Shown here piece after piece: positions 7,476-15,476 of a DNA stretch of 64,000 bases. Each line of letters starts with the position of its first letter. Position 1 is the stretch's first letter. Source of the stretch: Symbiobacterium terraclitae (lineage in GTDB: Bacteria > Bacillota > Sulfobacillia > Symbiobacteriales > Symbiobacteriaceae); the NCBI RefSeq assembly GCF_017874315.1, contig NZ_JAGGLG010000017.1:1-64000 (forward strand). The letters run 5' to 3'. The notes under the pieces were generated by a model, which saw nothing but the letters and a program-made list of their open reading frames with translations, did no database searches and was not told where the DNA came from. The position numbers and the translations under genes are program-made.

Positions 7476-9020
7476 ATGCGGGGCTTGCGAAAGCGAATTG
7501 GGTGGCGGGCGCTGCGCCTCGCCACCCAGGCCCTCTTCTGGGCCCTGTTCCTGGCGCCCCTGGCCGGCTTCCCCTGGTTCCGGGGCACTTACGTCGCCTC
7601 CCGCCTGGCCGGCATCCCCCTCACCGACCCCTACGGGGCGGCCCAGGCGGCCGTCGCCGGCGGGCTGCGGCTCGCCGGTGCGGCGCTCCTGGGCCTCGGG
7701 CTGGTGGCGCTGGTCTACCTGCTCCTGGGGCGCGCCTTCTGCGCCTGGGTCTGCCCGCTGGGCAGCCTCCTGGAGCTGGCCGACCGCGCGGCGGAGCGGT
7801 TCCTGTCCGCAAGGCGGGCTGCCCGCCGAGGCGAGGGCCGTCTCCGGCCGGCGGGGCCGCTCGCCCGGCCAGCCACCGACCGTCTGCACCCGGGAGGGCC
7901 GCTCCCCCGGCAGGCGTCGGACCGGCTCCCATTGGCGGGGCGGCCCGCGCGGCTCGCTGCGTTGCCCCGCTGGACCCGCTGGGCCATCGCCATCGGCGTG
8001 CTGTTGCTGACGGCCCTCACCGGGCAGGCCCTCTTTGAGTGGGTCTCACCCCAGGCGAATCTGATGCGCTCGCTCCTGTTCGGGTTCGGGCTGCAGCTGC
8101 TGATCGTCGCGGCCGTGGTCGCCTTCGACCTCTTCGTGCTGCGCCGCGGCTGGTGTCGGTCGCTCTGCCCGGCGGGTGCCCTCTACTCGCTGCTCGGCCG
8201 GTTCGCCCCGCTGCGGGTGGGCCACGACCGCTCCGCCTGCGACAGGTGCGGCGCCTGCGTGCAGGCCTGCCCCTGGGACGGGCGCGAGACGCTGCTGGAG
8301 ACGGTGGCCGGCCGGGGCAGGGCGGAGGCCAACCCCTGGACCTGCGCCAACTGCGGCGACTGCATCGACGCCTGCCCCCAGGGCGCCCTCCGGTTCACCC
8401 CCGCCTGGCGGGTGGCGCCGGCCGAGCGGCCCGTGCTCCACCCGCAGTTCAGCCGGCGGCAGGCCATCGGGCTGATGGGAGGCGCCGTGGCGGTGGCCGG
8501 CCTGAGCGTCGCCCGCCCGATGCTGACCGCGCCCGAGGAGCGCCGGCTCCTCAGGCCCCCGGGCGCCTTGCCGGAGGCGGCCTTCGTGGGGCTCTGCCTC
8601 CGCTGCGGCCAGTGCGCCCAGGCCTGCCCCCGGGCGGCGATCCGCCTCGCCGGGCTCGCGGGCGGCCTCGGGATGGGAACGCCCTACATCGTGCCGCGCC
8701 GTGTCGCCTGCGACCTCTGCAAGGAGGACGGACCTGCCTGCGTGGCGGTCTGCCCCACCGGGGCTCTGACGCTGGAGCCGGGTGCGCCGGTGCGGATGGG
8801 CGTTGCCGAGGTCGACACCGAGCGCTGCATCGCCCACATGGGCGCCGTCTGCCGCACCTGCTTCGTCGCCTGCCCGCTGCAGGGCACCGCGCTCATCCTC
8901 GAGGGCGCCCACCGCCCCGCGGTGGATCCGGCGGTCTGCACCGGATGCGGGCTGTGCGAGGAGCACTGCATCGTGGAGCCGGCGGCGATCGCGATCAGGC
9001 CGGTCAACGAGCACGCATGA
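7476..9020 (+). CDS. NapH-NapG fusion: membrane polyferredoxin
   Basis: This 514-residue protein joins two usually separate subunits. Residues 1 to about 310 are NapH-like: about four membrane helices, cytoplasmic motifs FCAWVCPLGS and WCRSLCPAGAL, and two [4Fe-4S] motifs (CDRCGACVQAC, CANCGDCIDAC). Residues from about 325 are NapG-like: an internal SRRQAIGLMGG that looks like a buried Tat signal with its hydrophobic stretch, then four more Fe-S clusters (CLRCGQCAQAC, CDLCKEDGPAC, CRTCFVAC, CTGCGLCEEHC). NapGH form a quinol-oxidising route to Nap. A Pro/Arg-rich insert with a 14-residue repeat lies at about 113-165. Start is ATG 7476, 3 bp after napA. Confidence 0.88.
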   Translation: MRGLRKRIGWRALRLATQALFWALFLAPLAGFPWFRGTYVASRLAGIPLTDPYGAAQAAVAGGLRLAGAALLGLGLVALVYLLLGRAFCAWVCPLGSLLELADRAAERFLSARRAARRGEGRLRPAGPLARPATDRLHPGGPLPRQASDRLPLAGRPARLAALPRWTRWAIAIGVLLLTALTGQALFEWVSPQANLMRSLLFGFGLQLLIVAAVVAFDLFVLRRGWCRSLCPAGALYSLLGRFAPLRVGHDRSACDRCGACVQACPWDGRETLLETVAGRGRAEANPWTCANCGDCIDACPQGALRFTPAWRVAPAERPVLHPQFSRRQAIGLMGGAVAVAGLSVARPMLTAPEERRLLRPPGALPEAAFVGLCLRCGQCAQACPRAAIRLAGLAGGLGMGTPYIVPRRVACDLCKEDGPACVAVCPTGALTLEPGAPVRMGVAEVDTERCIAHMGAVCRTCFVACPLQGTALILEGAHRPAVDPAVCTGCGLCEEHCIVEPAAIAIRPVNEHA

Positions 9021-9056
9021 GACCCTGCGCACGTGCTGCCTACGGCTGCGGAGACG

Positions 9057-9892
9057 TGACACTTCAGGTGTCAACGGTCTCGTGGTCAGCCTCCCGTGGA
9101 AGCGCTGGCACTGCGCGGCAGGGTGGTTCAGACGTGAAGTAGCAAGAATCCGCACGGGGATTCGGCCATGGGCTGCCGAAAAGTGACACTTCAGGTGTCA
9201 ACGATCCCGTGATCAGCTTCCTGAGGAAGCGCTGGCACTGTGGCGCAGGGTGGTTCAGACGTGAAGTAGCAAGAATCCTCACGGGGATTCGGCCATGGGC
9301 TGCGGAAAAGTGACACTTCAGGTGTCAACGATCCCGTGATCAGCTTCCCGAGGAAGCCCTGGCACTGCGCCGCAGGGTGGTTTAGACGTGAAGTAGCAAG
9401 AATCCGCACCGGCATGCAGCCATGGGCTGCGGAAAAGTGACACTTCAGGTGTCAACGATCCCGTGATCAGCTTCCCGAGGAAGCCCTGGCACTGCGCCGC
9501 AGGGTGGTTCAGACGTGAAGTAGCAAGAATCCGCACGGGGATTCGGCCATGGGCTGCGGAAAAGTGACACTTCAGGTGTCAACGATCCCGTCGTCAGCCT
9601 TCCGAGGAAGCGCTGGCACTGTGGCGCAGGGTGGTTCAGACGTGAAGTAGCAAGAATCCGCACGGGGATTCGGCCATGGGCTGCGGAAAAGTGACACTTC
9701 AGGTGTCAACGGTCTCGTGGTCAGGCTTCCGAGGAAGCGCTGGCACCGCGCCGCAGGGTGGTTCAGACGTGAAGTAGCAAGAATCCGCACGGAGATTCGG
9801 CCATGGGCTGCGGAAAAGTGACACTTCAGGTGTCAACGATCCCATCGTCAGCCCCCGCGAGAAGGCGATGGGAGTGCTGCGCAGGGTAGTTC
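9057..9892. repeat. Tandem array: seven units of a 127-bp non-coding repeat
   Basis: Units begin at 9057, 9184, 9311, 9438, 9565, 9692 and 9819, exactly 127 bp apart. The last is degenerate and fades near 9892. Each unit opens with the inverted repeat TGACAC-ttcag-GTGTCA. Most also carry a hairpin gcttcc/ggaagc and one of type gaatcc-gcacg-ggattc, then ggctgcggaaaag. Units differ at scattered positions. The array fills most of the 1,039-bp gap between the nap operon and the next gene. Minus-strand open frames of about 72 codons recur in it, but 127 is not a multiple of three and they change frame from unit to unit. I do not recognise the element. Confidence 0.93.
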
Positions 9893-9947
9893 GGGGGCTT
9901 CCCCAGGGGCATCGTGACCTTGGCCTGGAGATCCTGCATACAGTCTG

Positions 9948-9969
9948 AGGCAGCGCACGCGCGCTGCCT
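9948..9969 (+). terminator. Hairpin after the tandem array
   Basis: A 9-bp stem aggcagcgc/gcgctgcct (9948-9956 with 9961-9969) has a 4-nt loop. It is followed by gttcctc, a poor U-tract. It may end transcription from the nap operon and the array. Confidence 0.35.
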
Positions 9970-10059
9970 GTTCCTCATCGTCGGCCGCCGGAGTCTCAAG
10001 GATTTCCAGATGCGGACGGCGAACTCGGTGCGCGGATTGCTTTCGGGAGGTGGCGATCG

Positions 10060-10875
10060 ATGGCGAACCCGACCGGCGAACTGGCCCGGCTGGCCGAGAG
10101 CTTCTCGGGCACAATCGGCGTCTGGGCCCGGTCCGTGCAGACCGGCGAGGTTATCCAGTCCGGAGCGGCGGAGGAGGCCTTCCCCAGCGCCTCGACCATC
10201 AAGCTGGCGATCTTCTACGAGATGATGCGCCAGGCCGGTGAGGGGCGGCTGGACCTGAAGGAGATGCGTGCGCTCAGGGACGAGGAGAAGGTGCCCGGCT
10301 GCGGGGTGCTGCGCGACCTCACGCCTGGGATCCAGCTCCCCCTGCGCGACCTGGCTACGCTGATGATGACCATCAGCGACAACACCGCGTCGAACATGTG
10401 CATCGACGCGGTGGGCATCGAGTCCGTCAACCGTGCGATGGACGACCTGGGCCTTCCCGGGCTCCGGCTGCGGTTCAAGTTCTTCCGGGCCCTGCCCGGG
10501 CACCCTGTGAACTCGGCGGTGCCGGCGCAGCTGGGCCGGCTGATGGACATGATCGTGCGGCACGAGGTGCTCACCCCGGCCTCCTGCGACGCCATGCTGG
10601 CCGTGATGAAGCGGGTGCAGTGCCCCTTCGCCGCCCGCTACCTCCCCGGCGGCGCGCAGTACGACCGGTCGCCCGACGGCCCCGTCATCGCCGCCAAGTT
10701 CGGCATGATCACGGGCTGCCGCCACGAGGTCGGCGCCGTCTGGAAAGGGGACCGGGGCTTCGTCTACGCCGTGATGACGAAGGCCTGCAAGGACGAGCGG
10801 CCCGTGGAGGACAACGAGGGGCTGCTGGCGGTGGGCCGGGCCGTCAGGATCCTCTGGGACCACTTCATGGCGTAG
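10060..10875 (+). CDS. Serine hydrolase with class A beta-lactamase fold
   Basis: This 271-residue protein carries the active-site motifs of the beta-lactamase/PBP-like fold: SxxK as Ser45-Thr-Ile-Lys48 and SDN at residues 107-109. The third motif, normally KTG, appears to be altered (AAKFGMITG, about residue 210). No signal peptide or lipobox is present, so it looks cytoplasmic, unlike true lactamases. ATG 10060 follows GGGAGGTGG. Such proteins are often annotated as class A lactamases but may act on peptides or esters; the substrate cannot be read from the sequence. It stands alone after the 127-bp array. Confidence 0.85.
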   Translation: MANPTGELARLAESFSGTIGVWARSVQTGEVIQSGAAEEAFPSASTIKLAIFYEMMRQAGEGRLDLKEMRALRDEEKVPGCGVLRDLTPGIQLPLRDLATLMMTISDNTASNMCIDAVGIESVNRAMDDLGLPGLRLRFKFFRALPGHPVNSAVPAQLGRLMDMIVRHEVLTPASCDAMLAVMKRVQCPFAARYLPGGAQYDRSPDGPVIAAKFGMITGCRHEVGAVWKGDRGFVYAVMTKACKDERPVEDNEGLLAVGRAVRILWDHFMA

Positions 10876-11066
10876 TGCCGGTGATCGGCGACCAGTTTGG
10901 GGCCTGGGACCGCACATGACGCCAAGGGGGCCGCGGCTGCCCCTGAGGATGTGGGGCGGCGGGCGGGCCGCACGAGCCCGGACACGCCCACTCGCGCCCG
11001 CTGAACCTCAGCGGCGTGCGCGCTGCTCAGCCTTGACCGAGACCAAGCGAACATGGACTCCGTAAA

Positions 11067-11301
11067 ATATAGGGAGAATCTCCCCGCAGTTTTCACCGAA
11101 TGCAGGGAAATTCTCCCTATATCGCGCCGCTCGCGGGGGCCTTCGGAGCCTCGAGCCAGCTGGTCGGGCCCATGGGAAAGCGTTTTCGACAGGATACAGC
11201 AGCATTCGACCTAGTGTTGGCCGCGATCACGTTGACATAACCGGAATATGGGGAAGATCTCCCTGCATCTCGTGAAAAATACGGGGAAAATCTCCCAGTA
11301 T
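11067..11301. repeat. Pair of inverted 56-bp palindromic elements
   Basis: The gap at 10876-11505 has no gene. At 11067-11122 a 56-bp imperfect palindrome has arms atatagggagaat / attctccctatat around a short loop. At 11246-11301 a related palindrome is present, which aligns better with the reverse complement of the first (shared ccctgcat, gtgaaaa and cgggga blocks). So there are two palindromes facing each other, 123 bp apart. This layout recalls a miniature mobile element or a REP-like pair, but no target duplication was identified. Confidence 0.65.
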
Positions 11302-11374
11302 ACCTCGGCCAACAAGGCGCCAGCCAGTCCGGGCGCGTCCGTGAGTGGTCACCGGCGTCTGGCCAACAGCCGAA

Positions 11375-11398
11375 GGGGGGCCGTCGATGCGGCCCCCC
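11375..11398. terminator. G/C hairpin, possible clpP terminator
   Basis: An 8-bp stem ggggggcc/ggcccccc (11375-11382 with 11391-11398) has an 8-nt loop. It lies about 110 bp past the clpP stop on the minus strand. No U-tract is seen on either side. Confidence 0.3.
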
Positions 11399-11431
11399 TC
11401 CCCCATTTCCATGTCCCGGCGCGCCCAGCTC

Positions 11432-11497
11432 CACCGTACTGTTCGCCCCGTTTCACCGTACTGTTCGCCCCGTTTCACCGTGCTGTTCGCCCGGCTC
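11432..11497. repeat. Three tandem copies of a 22-bp unit
   Basis: The unit caccgtactgttcgccccg+ttt occurs at 11432-11453 and 11454-11475 without change. A third copy at 11476-11497 has several substitutions. A few matching bases of a fourth follow. The array sits just beyond the clpP stop at 11506. Confidence 0.85.
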
Positions 11498-11505
11498 CAC
11501 TGCGC

Positions 11506-12108
11506 CTAGGCCTTGTTACGCGGCCGCGGCTCGAGCACCACGTCCACGATGCCGTACTCCTTGGCCTCCTGCGCCGACATCCAGTGGTCGCGCTCCGAGT
11601 CCGCCTTCACCTTCTCCAGCGGCTGGCCGGAGTGCCTGGCGATGATCTCGGCCAGCTTCTCCTTGGTGTGCAGCAGCTCCTTGGCGGTGATCTCGATGTC
11701 GGTCACCTGGCCGCCGATGCCGCCCCTCACCCACGGCTGGTGGATGAGCACCCGGGCATGGGGCAGGGCGTAGCGGGTTCCGGTGCCGCCGGCCAGCAGG
11801 ACGGCGCCCATCGAGGCTGCCATGCCGATCGCGTAGGTGTTCACCTTCGGCTTGATGTGCTGCATGGTGTCGTAGATGGCCAGCCCGGCGCTGGTGACGC
11901 CCCCGGGGGAGTTGATGTACATGTTGATCTCCTTGTCGGGGTCGTCGCTCTCGAGGAAGAGCAGCTGCGCCGTGACCGCGTTGGCCACCTGATCGTCGAT
12001 GCCGGTGCCCAGGAAGACGATCCGGTCCTTGAGCAGGCGGGAATAGATGTCGTACGAACGCTCGCCCCTGCTCGTCTGCTCGATCACAATCGGAATCAGT
12101 GGACTCAT
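11506..12108 (-). CDS. clpP: ClpP, ATP-dependent Clp protease proteolytic subunit
   Basis: This 200-residue S14 serine peptidase has nucleophile Ser99 in GMAASMGA (the usual Gln before Ala-Ala is Met), His123 in ARVLIHQP and the acidic member in DSERD (170-174). ClpP forms a double-heptamer chamber fed by ClpX or ClpC ATPases, neither encoded nearby, so this is possibly an extra copy. The loop after the His is [14 protein letters not shown], slightly different from the common GGAQGQ form. ATG 12108 follows AAGGAGCG. It shares an operon with the M16 peptidase upstream (48-bp gap holding a GC palindrome), so two peptidases are co-expressed. Confidence 0.95.
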   Translation of the reverse strand: MSPLIPIVIEQTSRGERSYDIYSRLLKDRIVFLGTGIDDQVANAVTAQLLFLESDDPDKEINMYINSPGGVTSAGLAIYDTMQHIKPKVNTYAIGMAASMGAVLLAGGTGTRYALPHARVLIHQPWVRGGIGGQVTDIEITAKELLHTKEKLAEIIARHSGQPLEKVKADSERDHWMSAQEAKEYGIVDVVLEPRPRNKA

Positions 12109-12126
12109 GTGAAACGCTCCTTTGAT

Positions 12127-12144
12127 CAGGGGCCCGGGCCCCTG
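12127..12144 (-). promoter_or_regulatory. 18-bp GC palindrome before the clpP ribosome site
   Basis: caggggcccgggcccctg is a perfect 18-bp palindrome between the M16 peptidase stop and the clpP ribosome site AAGGAG. It could be an mRNA-processing or attenuation hairpin setting clpP expression relative to the first gene. An A-run precedes it on the minus strand and no U-run follows, so full termination is unlikely. Confidence 0.3.
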
Positions 12145-12156
12145 GCTATTCCTTTT

Positions 12157-14958
12157 TTAGGACGATTCAGGGCCCGCCGCGGGTTCTGCCTCGGCCCGCT
12201 CCGGGCCGGCCGTGACGATGGTAAGCCGCTCGGGCACCAGGTGGCGCTCCGCCACCGCCCGCAGCTCCTCCCCCGTGAGGGCGGCCACGGCGCGGGGGTA
12301 GCGCTCCAGCCAGTCCAGGCCGAGGTTGAAGCGCTCGATCTCGGCCAGCCGGGCCGCGATCCGCTCAGGCGCCTCATGCTGTACGGCAGGGTAGCCGGCC
12401 AGGAAGTCCTGCAGCGCCTCCAGCTCACCGGAGGGGACCGGCTCGGCGGCCAGGCGGCGCAGCTCGGACAGCACCGCCTCCACGGCGAAGTCCAGCCGGG
12501 CGGGGTTGACGCCGAGGTGGGCCGTCCAGGCTCCGGGGCCGCTGGTGCCGCCGAACAGCGCGTACTGGTAGTAGGAGAGGCCGTAGCGCTCCCGCACGTC
12601 CCGGAACAGGCGGCTGCTCGCGGGCGTGCCGTTGCCGCCGAACAGGGTCGCCAGTACCTCCAGCGCCAGGTAGTCGGGGTGGCTGCGGTCCACCAGCGGC
12701 CAGCCCAGGGCGATGTCGGTCTGCGTCTTCCCCGCCAGCGTCACGTGGCTGCGGCCGCCGCGGGGCGCCGGCGCCGCCGGGATGGCGGGCCGCTCCGAGC
12801 CGCCGCTCCAACCGTCCAGCACCGCCTCCAGGGCCGCCGTGGCCCGGTCGGGGTCGATGTCGCCCACCACGGAGATCACGGCTCCCCGCGGGCCGTAGCG
12901 GGCCCGGTGGAACGCGGCCAGGTCGTCGGCCGCCAGCGCCCGCAGCGACGCCTCGGTGCCGCTGACGGCGTGCCGGTAGGGATGCCCCTCGGGGTAGATC
13001 CGCTCCATCAGCCGCCGGGCGGCCACGGCGCGCGTGTCGTCCTCCGCCCGCCGGACGGCGACCAGCATCTGTGTGCGCACCCGCTCGAACTCGTCGGCGG
13101 GGAAGGTGGGCCGCCGGACCACCTCGGCCAGGAGCGAGAGGCCCCGGTCCAGGTCCTCCGGCAGGCATTTCAGCGAGGCCACGGCGGTCTCGCGGCCCAC
13201 GTCCACCCGGATCGACATCCCCAGGGCGTCGGTGCTCAGGGCCAGTTCCGCCGCTGTGAAGGACTCGCTGCCCCGGGTGAGCAGCGCCGCGACCATCTGC
13301 GCCAGGCCGGCCTGCGCCGCCGTCTCCCACACGGCGCCCGCCTCCATCTGCACCCGCACGAAGACGCTGGGCACGGAGGCGGCCGGGAAGAGCAGGAGCG
13401 TGGCGCCGCAGGAGAGCGTCCGCCGCACCACCCGGTCGGGGGATAGGATCGGCTGGGCCTGCCCCGCCGCCGGCCGGTCCACGGACCAGTCGGCGGGCTT
13501 CTGGTAGTCGGGCGTGGTCCCGGCCGCGCCGCTGCCGGAGGTGCCGGCCGCACCTGCGGCGGGTGCACCGGCATCCGCTGCGGCGGCGCCGGGCGCCCCC
13601 GGCGCCGCAGACCCGGTGCCGGTCGCCCCGCTGCCGGACGCTCCTGGCGTCCCCGCCCCACCGACAACGGCAGGAGCCGCCTCCTGCGGGATGAACCAGG
13701 CGACGGTGCGGCGGCGGGGCTCCAGGTAGGTCCGGGCCACCCGCTGCACGTCGGCCGGGGTGACCGCCTCCAGCTCCTCCAGCGCCCGGTCGAACCGCGC
13801 CACGCTCTGGGTCAGGGCGGTGCTGCCCAGCATCACCGCCTGGCTCAGCGCGGACTCCATCGAGTACAGGTAGCCGGCCCGCACCTGCTTCTGCGCCCGT
13901 GCGAACTCCTGCTCGCCGGCCTGCTCATCCCGCAGGGCCTCGACCTCGGCGAAGAGCGCCGCCTCCAGGTCCTCCGGCGAGACGCCCGGCGCGGGCGTGG
14001 CCGACAGGGTGAAGAGGCCGGTGTACTGCAGCGCCCGCGGATAGGCGCTCGCCGCCACGGCGAGGCCAGGCTCCACGAGCTTGCGGTACAGCCGGCTGGA
14101 GCGGCCCATCGTGCCGCCCGCCCCCCCGAACGAGGGGGCGCCGGAAAGCAGTGCGCTCAGCAGCATGAGGGCGGGCTGGTCGGGGTGGTCCGCCGCGGGG
14201 ATCTTGTAGCCGGTCAGGAGCATGGGGTGCGGGCCCGGGCGGCGCACGGTCACGCGCCGCTCCTCGGTCTGCTCCGGCTCGCCGGCATCCGGCGGCAGCA
14301 CCGGGGCGCCGGCGGGAATCGCGCCGAAGTGCCGCTCAGCGAGCGCGAAGGCCTGCTCCGGCGCCACGTCGCCCACGATCACGACCGTCGCGTTGTTGGG
14401 GTGGTAGTAGCGGCGGTAGTGCGCAGTCAGCGCCTCGGCGGTGGTCGCCCGGATGTCGGCCTTGCTGCCGATGATCGGGTGCCCGTAGGGGGAGACCTGG
14501 TAGGCTGCCGCCATGAACGCCTCCTGCAGCCAGACCGACGGGTGGTTCTCGCTGCCCTCCCGCTCGCTGACGATGATGCCCCGCTCGCGCACGGTGAGGT
14601 CGGGGTCGAAGGTCATGCCCGTCATCCGGTCGGCCTCCACCTCGAGCGCCCAGGCCAGGTGCTGTGCGGGCAGGACCTCGTAGTAGGCCGTGTAGTCGTA
14701 GGACGTGAAGGCGTTCCACATGCCGCCGCGCCGCTTCACCCCCTCCTCCAGCACCCCGTAGGGGAAGCGGGGCGTGCCCTTGAACATCATGTGCTCCAGG
14801 AAGTGGGAGATCCCCGTCCGTCCCGGCGCCTCGTCGCGGCTGCCGACCCCGTACCAGACCATGGCGGTGACCACGGGCGCATGCCGCAGTTCGCGCACGA
14901 GCACGCGCAGCCCGTTGGCCAGGTGCGCGACCCGGGTGGGGGCAATGTGATAACCCAT
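12157..14958 (-). CDS. Two-lobed M16 zinc metallopeptidase
   Basis: The 933-residue protein contains two full M16 halves. The first (about 1-420) has the inverted zinc motif HFLEH at residues 52-56 and the distal ligand Glu132 in SEREGSENHP, so it is catalytic. The second (about 490-933) lacks HxxEH and should be the non-catalytic lobe. Between them lies a linker of about 60 residues made almost entirely of Gly, Ala, Pro, Ser and Thr. Processing peptidases often have the halves as separate subunits. ATG 14958 is set by AAGGAGGGTG; a longer frame upstream has no such site and would overlap the next gene. No signal peptide is seen. It is upstream of clpP in the same operon. Confidence 0.92.
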   Translation of the reverse strand: MGYHIAPTRVAHLANGLRVLVRELRHAPVVTAMVWYGVGSRDEAPGRTGISHFLEHMMFKGTPRFPYGVLEEGVKRRGGMWNAFTSYDYTAYYEVLPAQHLAWALEVEADRMTGMTFDPDLTVRERGIIVSEREGSENHPSVWLQEAFMAAAYQVSPYGHPIIGSKADIRATTAEALTAHYRRYYHPNNATVVIVGDVAPEQAFALAERHFGAIPAGAPVLPPDAGEPEQTEERRVTVRRPGPHPMLLTGYKIPAADHPDQPALMLLSALLSGAPSFGGAGGTMGRSSRLYRKLVEPGLAVAASAYPRALQYTGLFTLSATPAPGVSPEDLEAALFAEVEALRDEQAGEQEFARAQKQVRAGYLYSMESALSQAVMLGSTALTQSVARFDRALEELEAVTPADVQRVARTYLEPRRRTVAWFIPQEAAPAVVGGAGTPGASGSGATGTGSAAPGAPGAAAADAGAPAAGAAGTSGSGAAGTTPDYQKPADWSVDRPAAGQAQPILSPDRVVRRTLSCGATLLLFPAASVPSVFVRVQMEAGAVWETAAQAGLAQMVAALLTRGSESFTAAELALSTDALGMSIRVDVGRETAVASLKCLPEDLDRGLSLLAEVVRRPTFPADEFERVRTQMLVAVRRAEDDTRAVAARRLMERIYPEGHPYRHAVSGTEASLRALAADDLAAFHRARYGPRGAVISVVGDIDPDRATAALEAVLDGWSGGSERPAIPAAPAPRGGRSHVTLAGKTQTDIALGWPLVDRSHPDYLALEVLATLFGGNGTPASSRLFRDVRERYGLSYYQYALFGGTSGPGAWTAHLGVNPARLDFAVEAVLSELRRLAAEPVPSGELEALQDFLAGYPAVQHEAPERIAARLAEIERFNLGLDWLERYPRAVAALTGEELRAVAERHLVPERLTIVTAGPERAEAEPAAGPESS

Positions 14959-14971
14959 CGACACCCTCCTT

Positions 14972-15196
14972 CTACTCGCCGCGGGCGCGAGCGCGTCGGG
15001 CCGCCCACCAGGCCACCGCGAGCACAGCGGCCAGGAAGAACAGCAGCCCAAATCCCGACGCCACGGCGGAGCCCAAGTGCGGGCTGCCGGCCGTCTGCCG
15101 CAGGAACTGGACGACCGCAACTGCGAACAGACCCACGACCAACAGTCCAATCAGCTGGCGAAACCGGTTCTTCAGCACGGGCGTGCGCCCCCTCAT
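14972..15196 (-). CDS. Small two-helix membrane protein
   Basis: This 74-residue protein begins MRGRTPVLKNRFRQL, has membrane helices at about residues 16-33 and 43-66, and ends in a basic tail ARRARARGE. ATG 15196 is preceded by a weak site (AAGGGA). It ends 13 bp before the M16 peptidase start, whose ribosome site lies in the gap, so the two are probably co-transcribed. I do not recognise the family. A role in membrane location of the peptidase is conceivable from position only. Confidence 0.6.
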   Translation of the reverse strand: MRGRTPVLKNRFRQLIGLLVVGLFAVAVVQFLRQTAGSPHLGSAVASGFGLLFFLAAVLAVAWWAARRARARGE

Positions 15197-15442
15197 GGCT
15201 ATTTTTCCCTTGTCGGCCGCCCGAATCCTTTCCCGGGCGGCGCGTGTTACGTCCTGAACCGCAGCGTTAGGACGCCGCGCGACGCCCTGCAGATACTTGG
15301 AGCCCCCTCCGCGGGGGCCGTAGCCACATTGGCCCCCCACATTGTGATAAACGGTTTCAGACAATGCTGTGTTCAGATCGCCCCGACTTAACCCTTGTTG
15401 ACCGCAAATTACAAGGCATAAGCGCGATCGTGTAGGATTCCG

Positions 15443-15471
15443 TTGACAGCCGATCACGGTCTGACTAGGAT
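15443..15471 (+). promoter_or_regulatory. Sigma-A promoter of the glucoamylase / sugar ABC operon
   Basis: A perfect -35 TTGACA (15443-15448) and -10 TAGGAT (15466-15471) are separated by 17 bp. The predicted start at about 15478 falls inside the palindromic operator at 15477-15490. The promoter lies 120 bp before the GH15 start. Confidence 0.75.
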
Positions 15472-15476
15472 AATGG

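Noticed and set aside
5184-7889. A 901-codon minus-strand frame opposite the nap genes.
   Set aside because: It is a shadow of the GC-rich napA and napH codons. The plus strand carries all family motifs and ribosome sites.
9064-9790. A series of 72-74-codon minus-strand frames (MRILATSRLNHP...) in the tandem array.
   Set aside because: They are the same repeat read in shifting frames; the 127-bp period is not a multiple of three, no ribosome sites precede them, and they overlap each other.
9057-9892. CRISPR array.
   Set aside because: The whole 127-bp unit repeats; there are no unique spacers between short repeats, and no cas genes.
11248-13446. A 732-codon plus-strand frame opposite clpP and the M16 peptidase.
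   Set aside because: It is antisense to two genes with clear motifs and is a by-product of high GC third positions.
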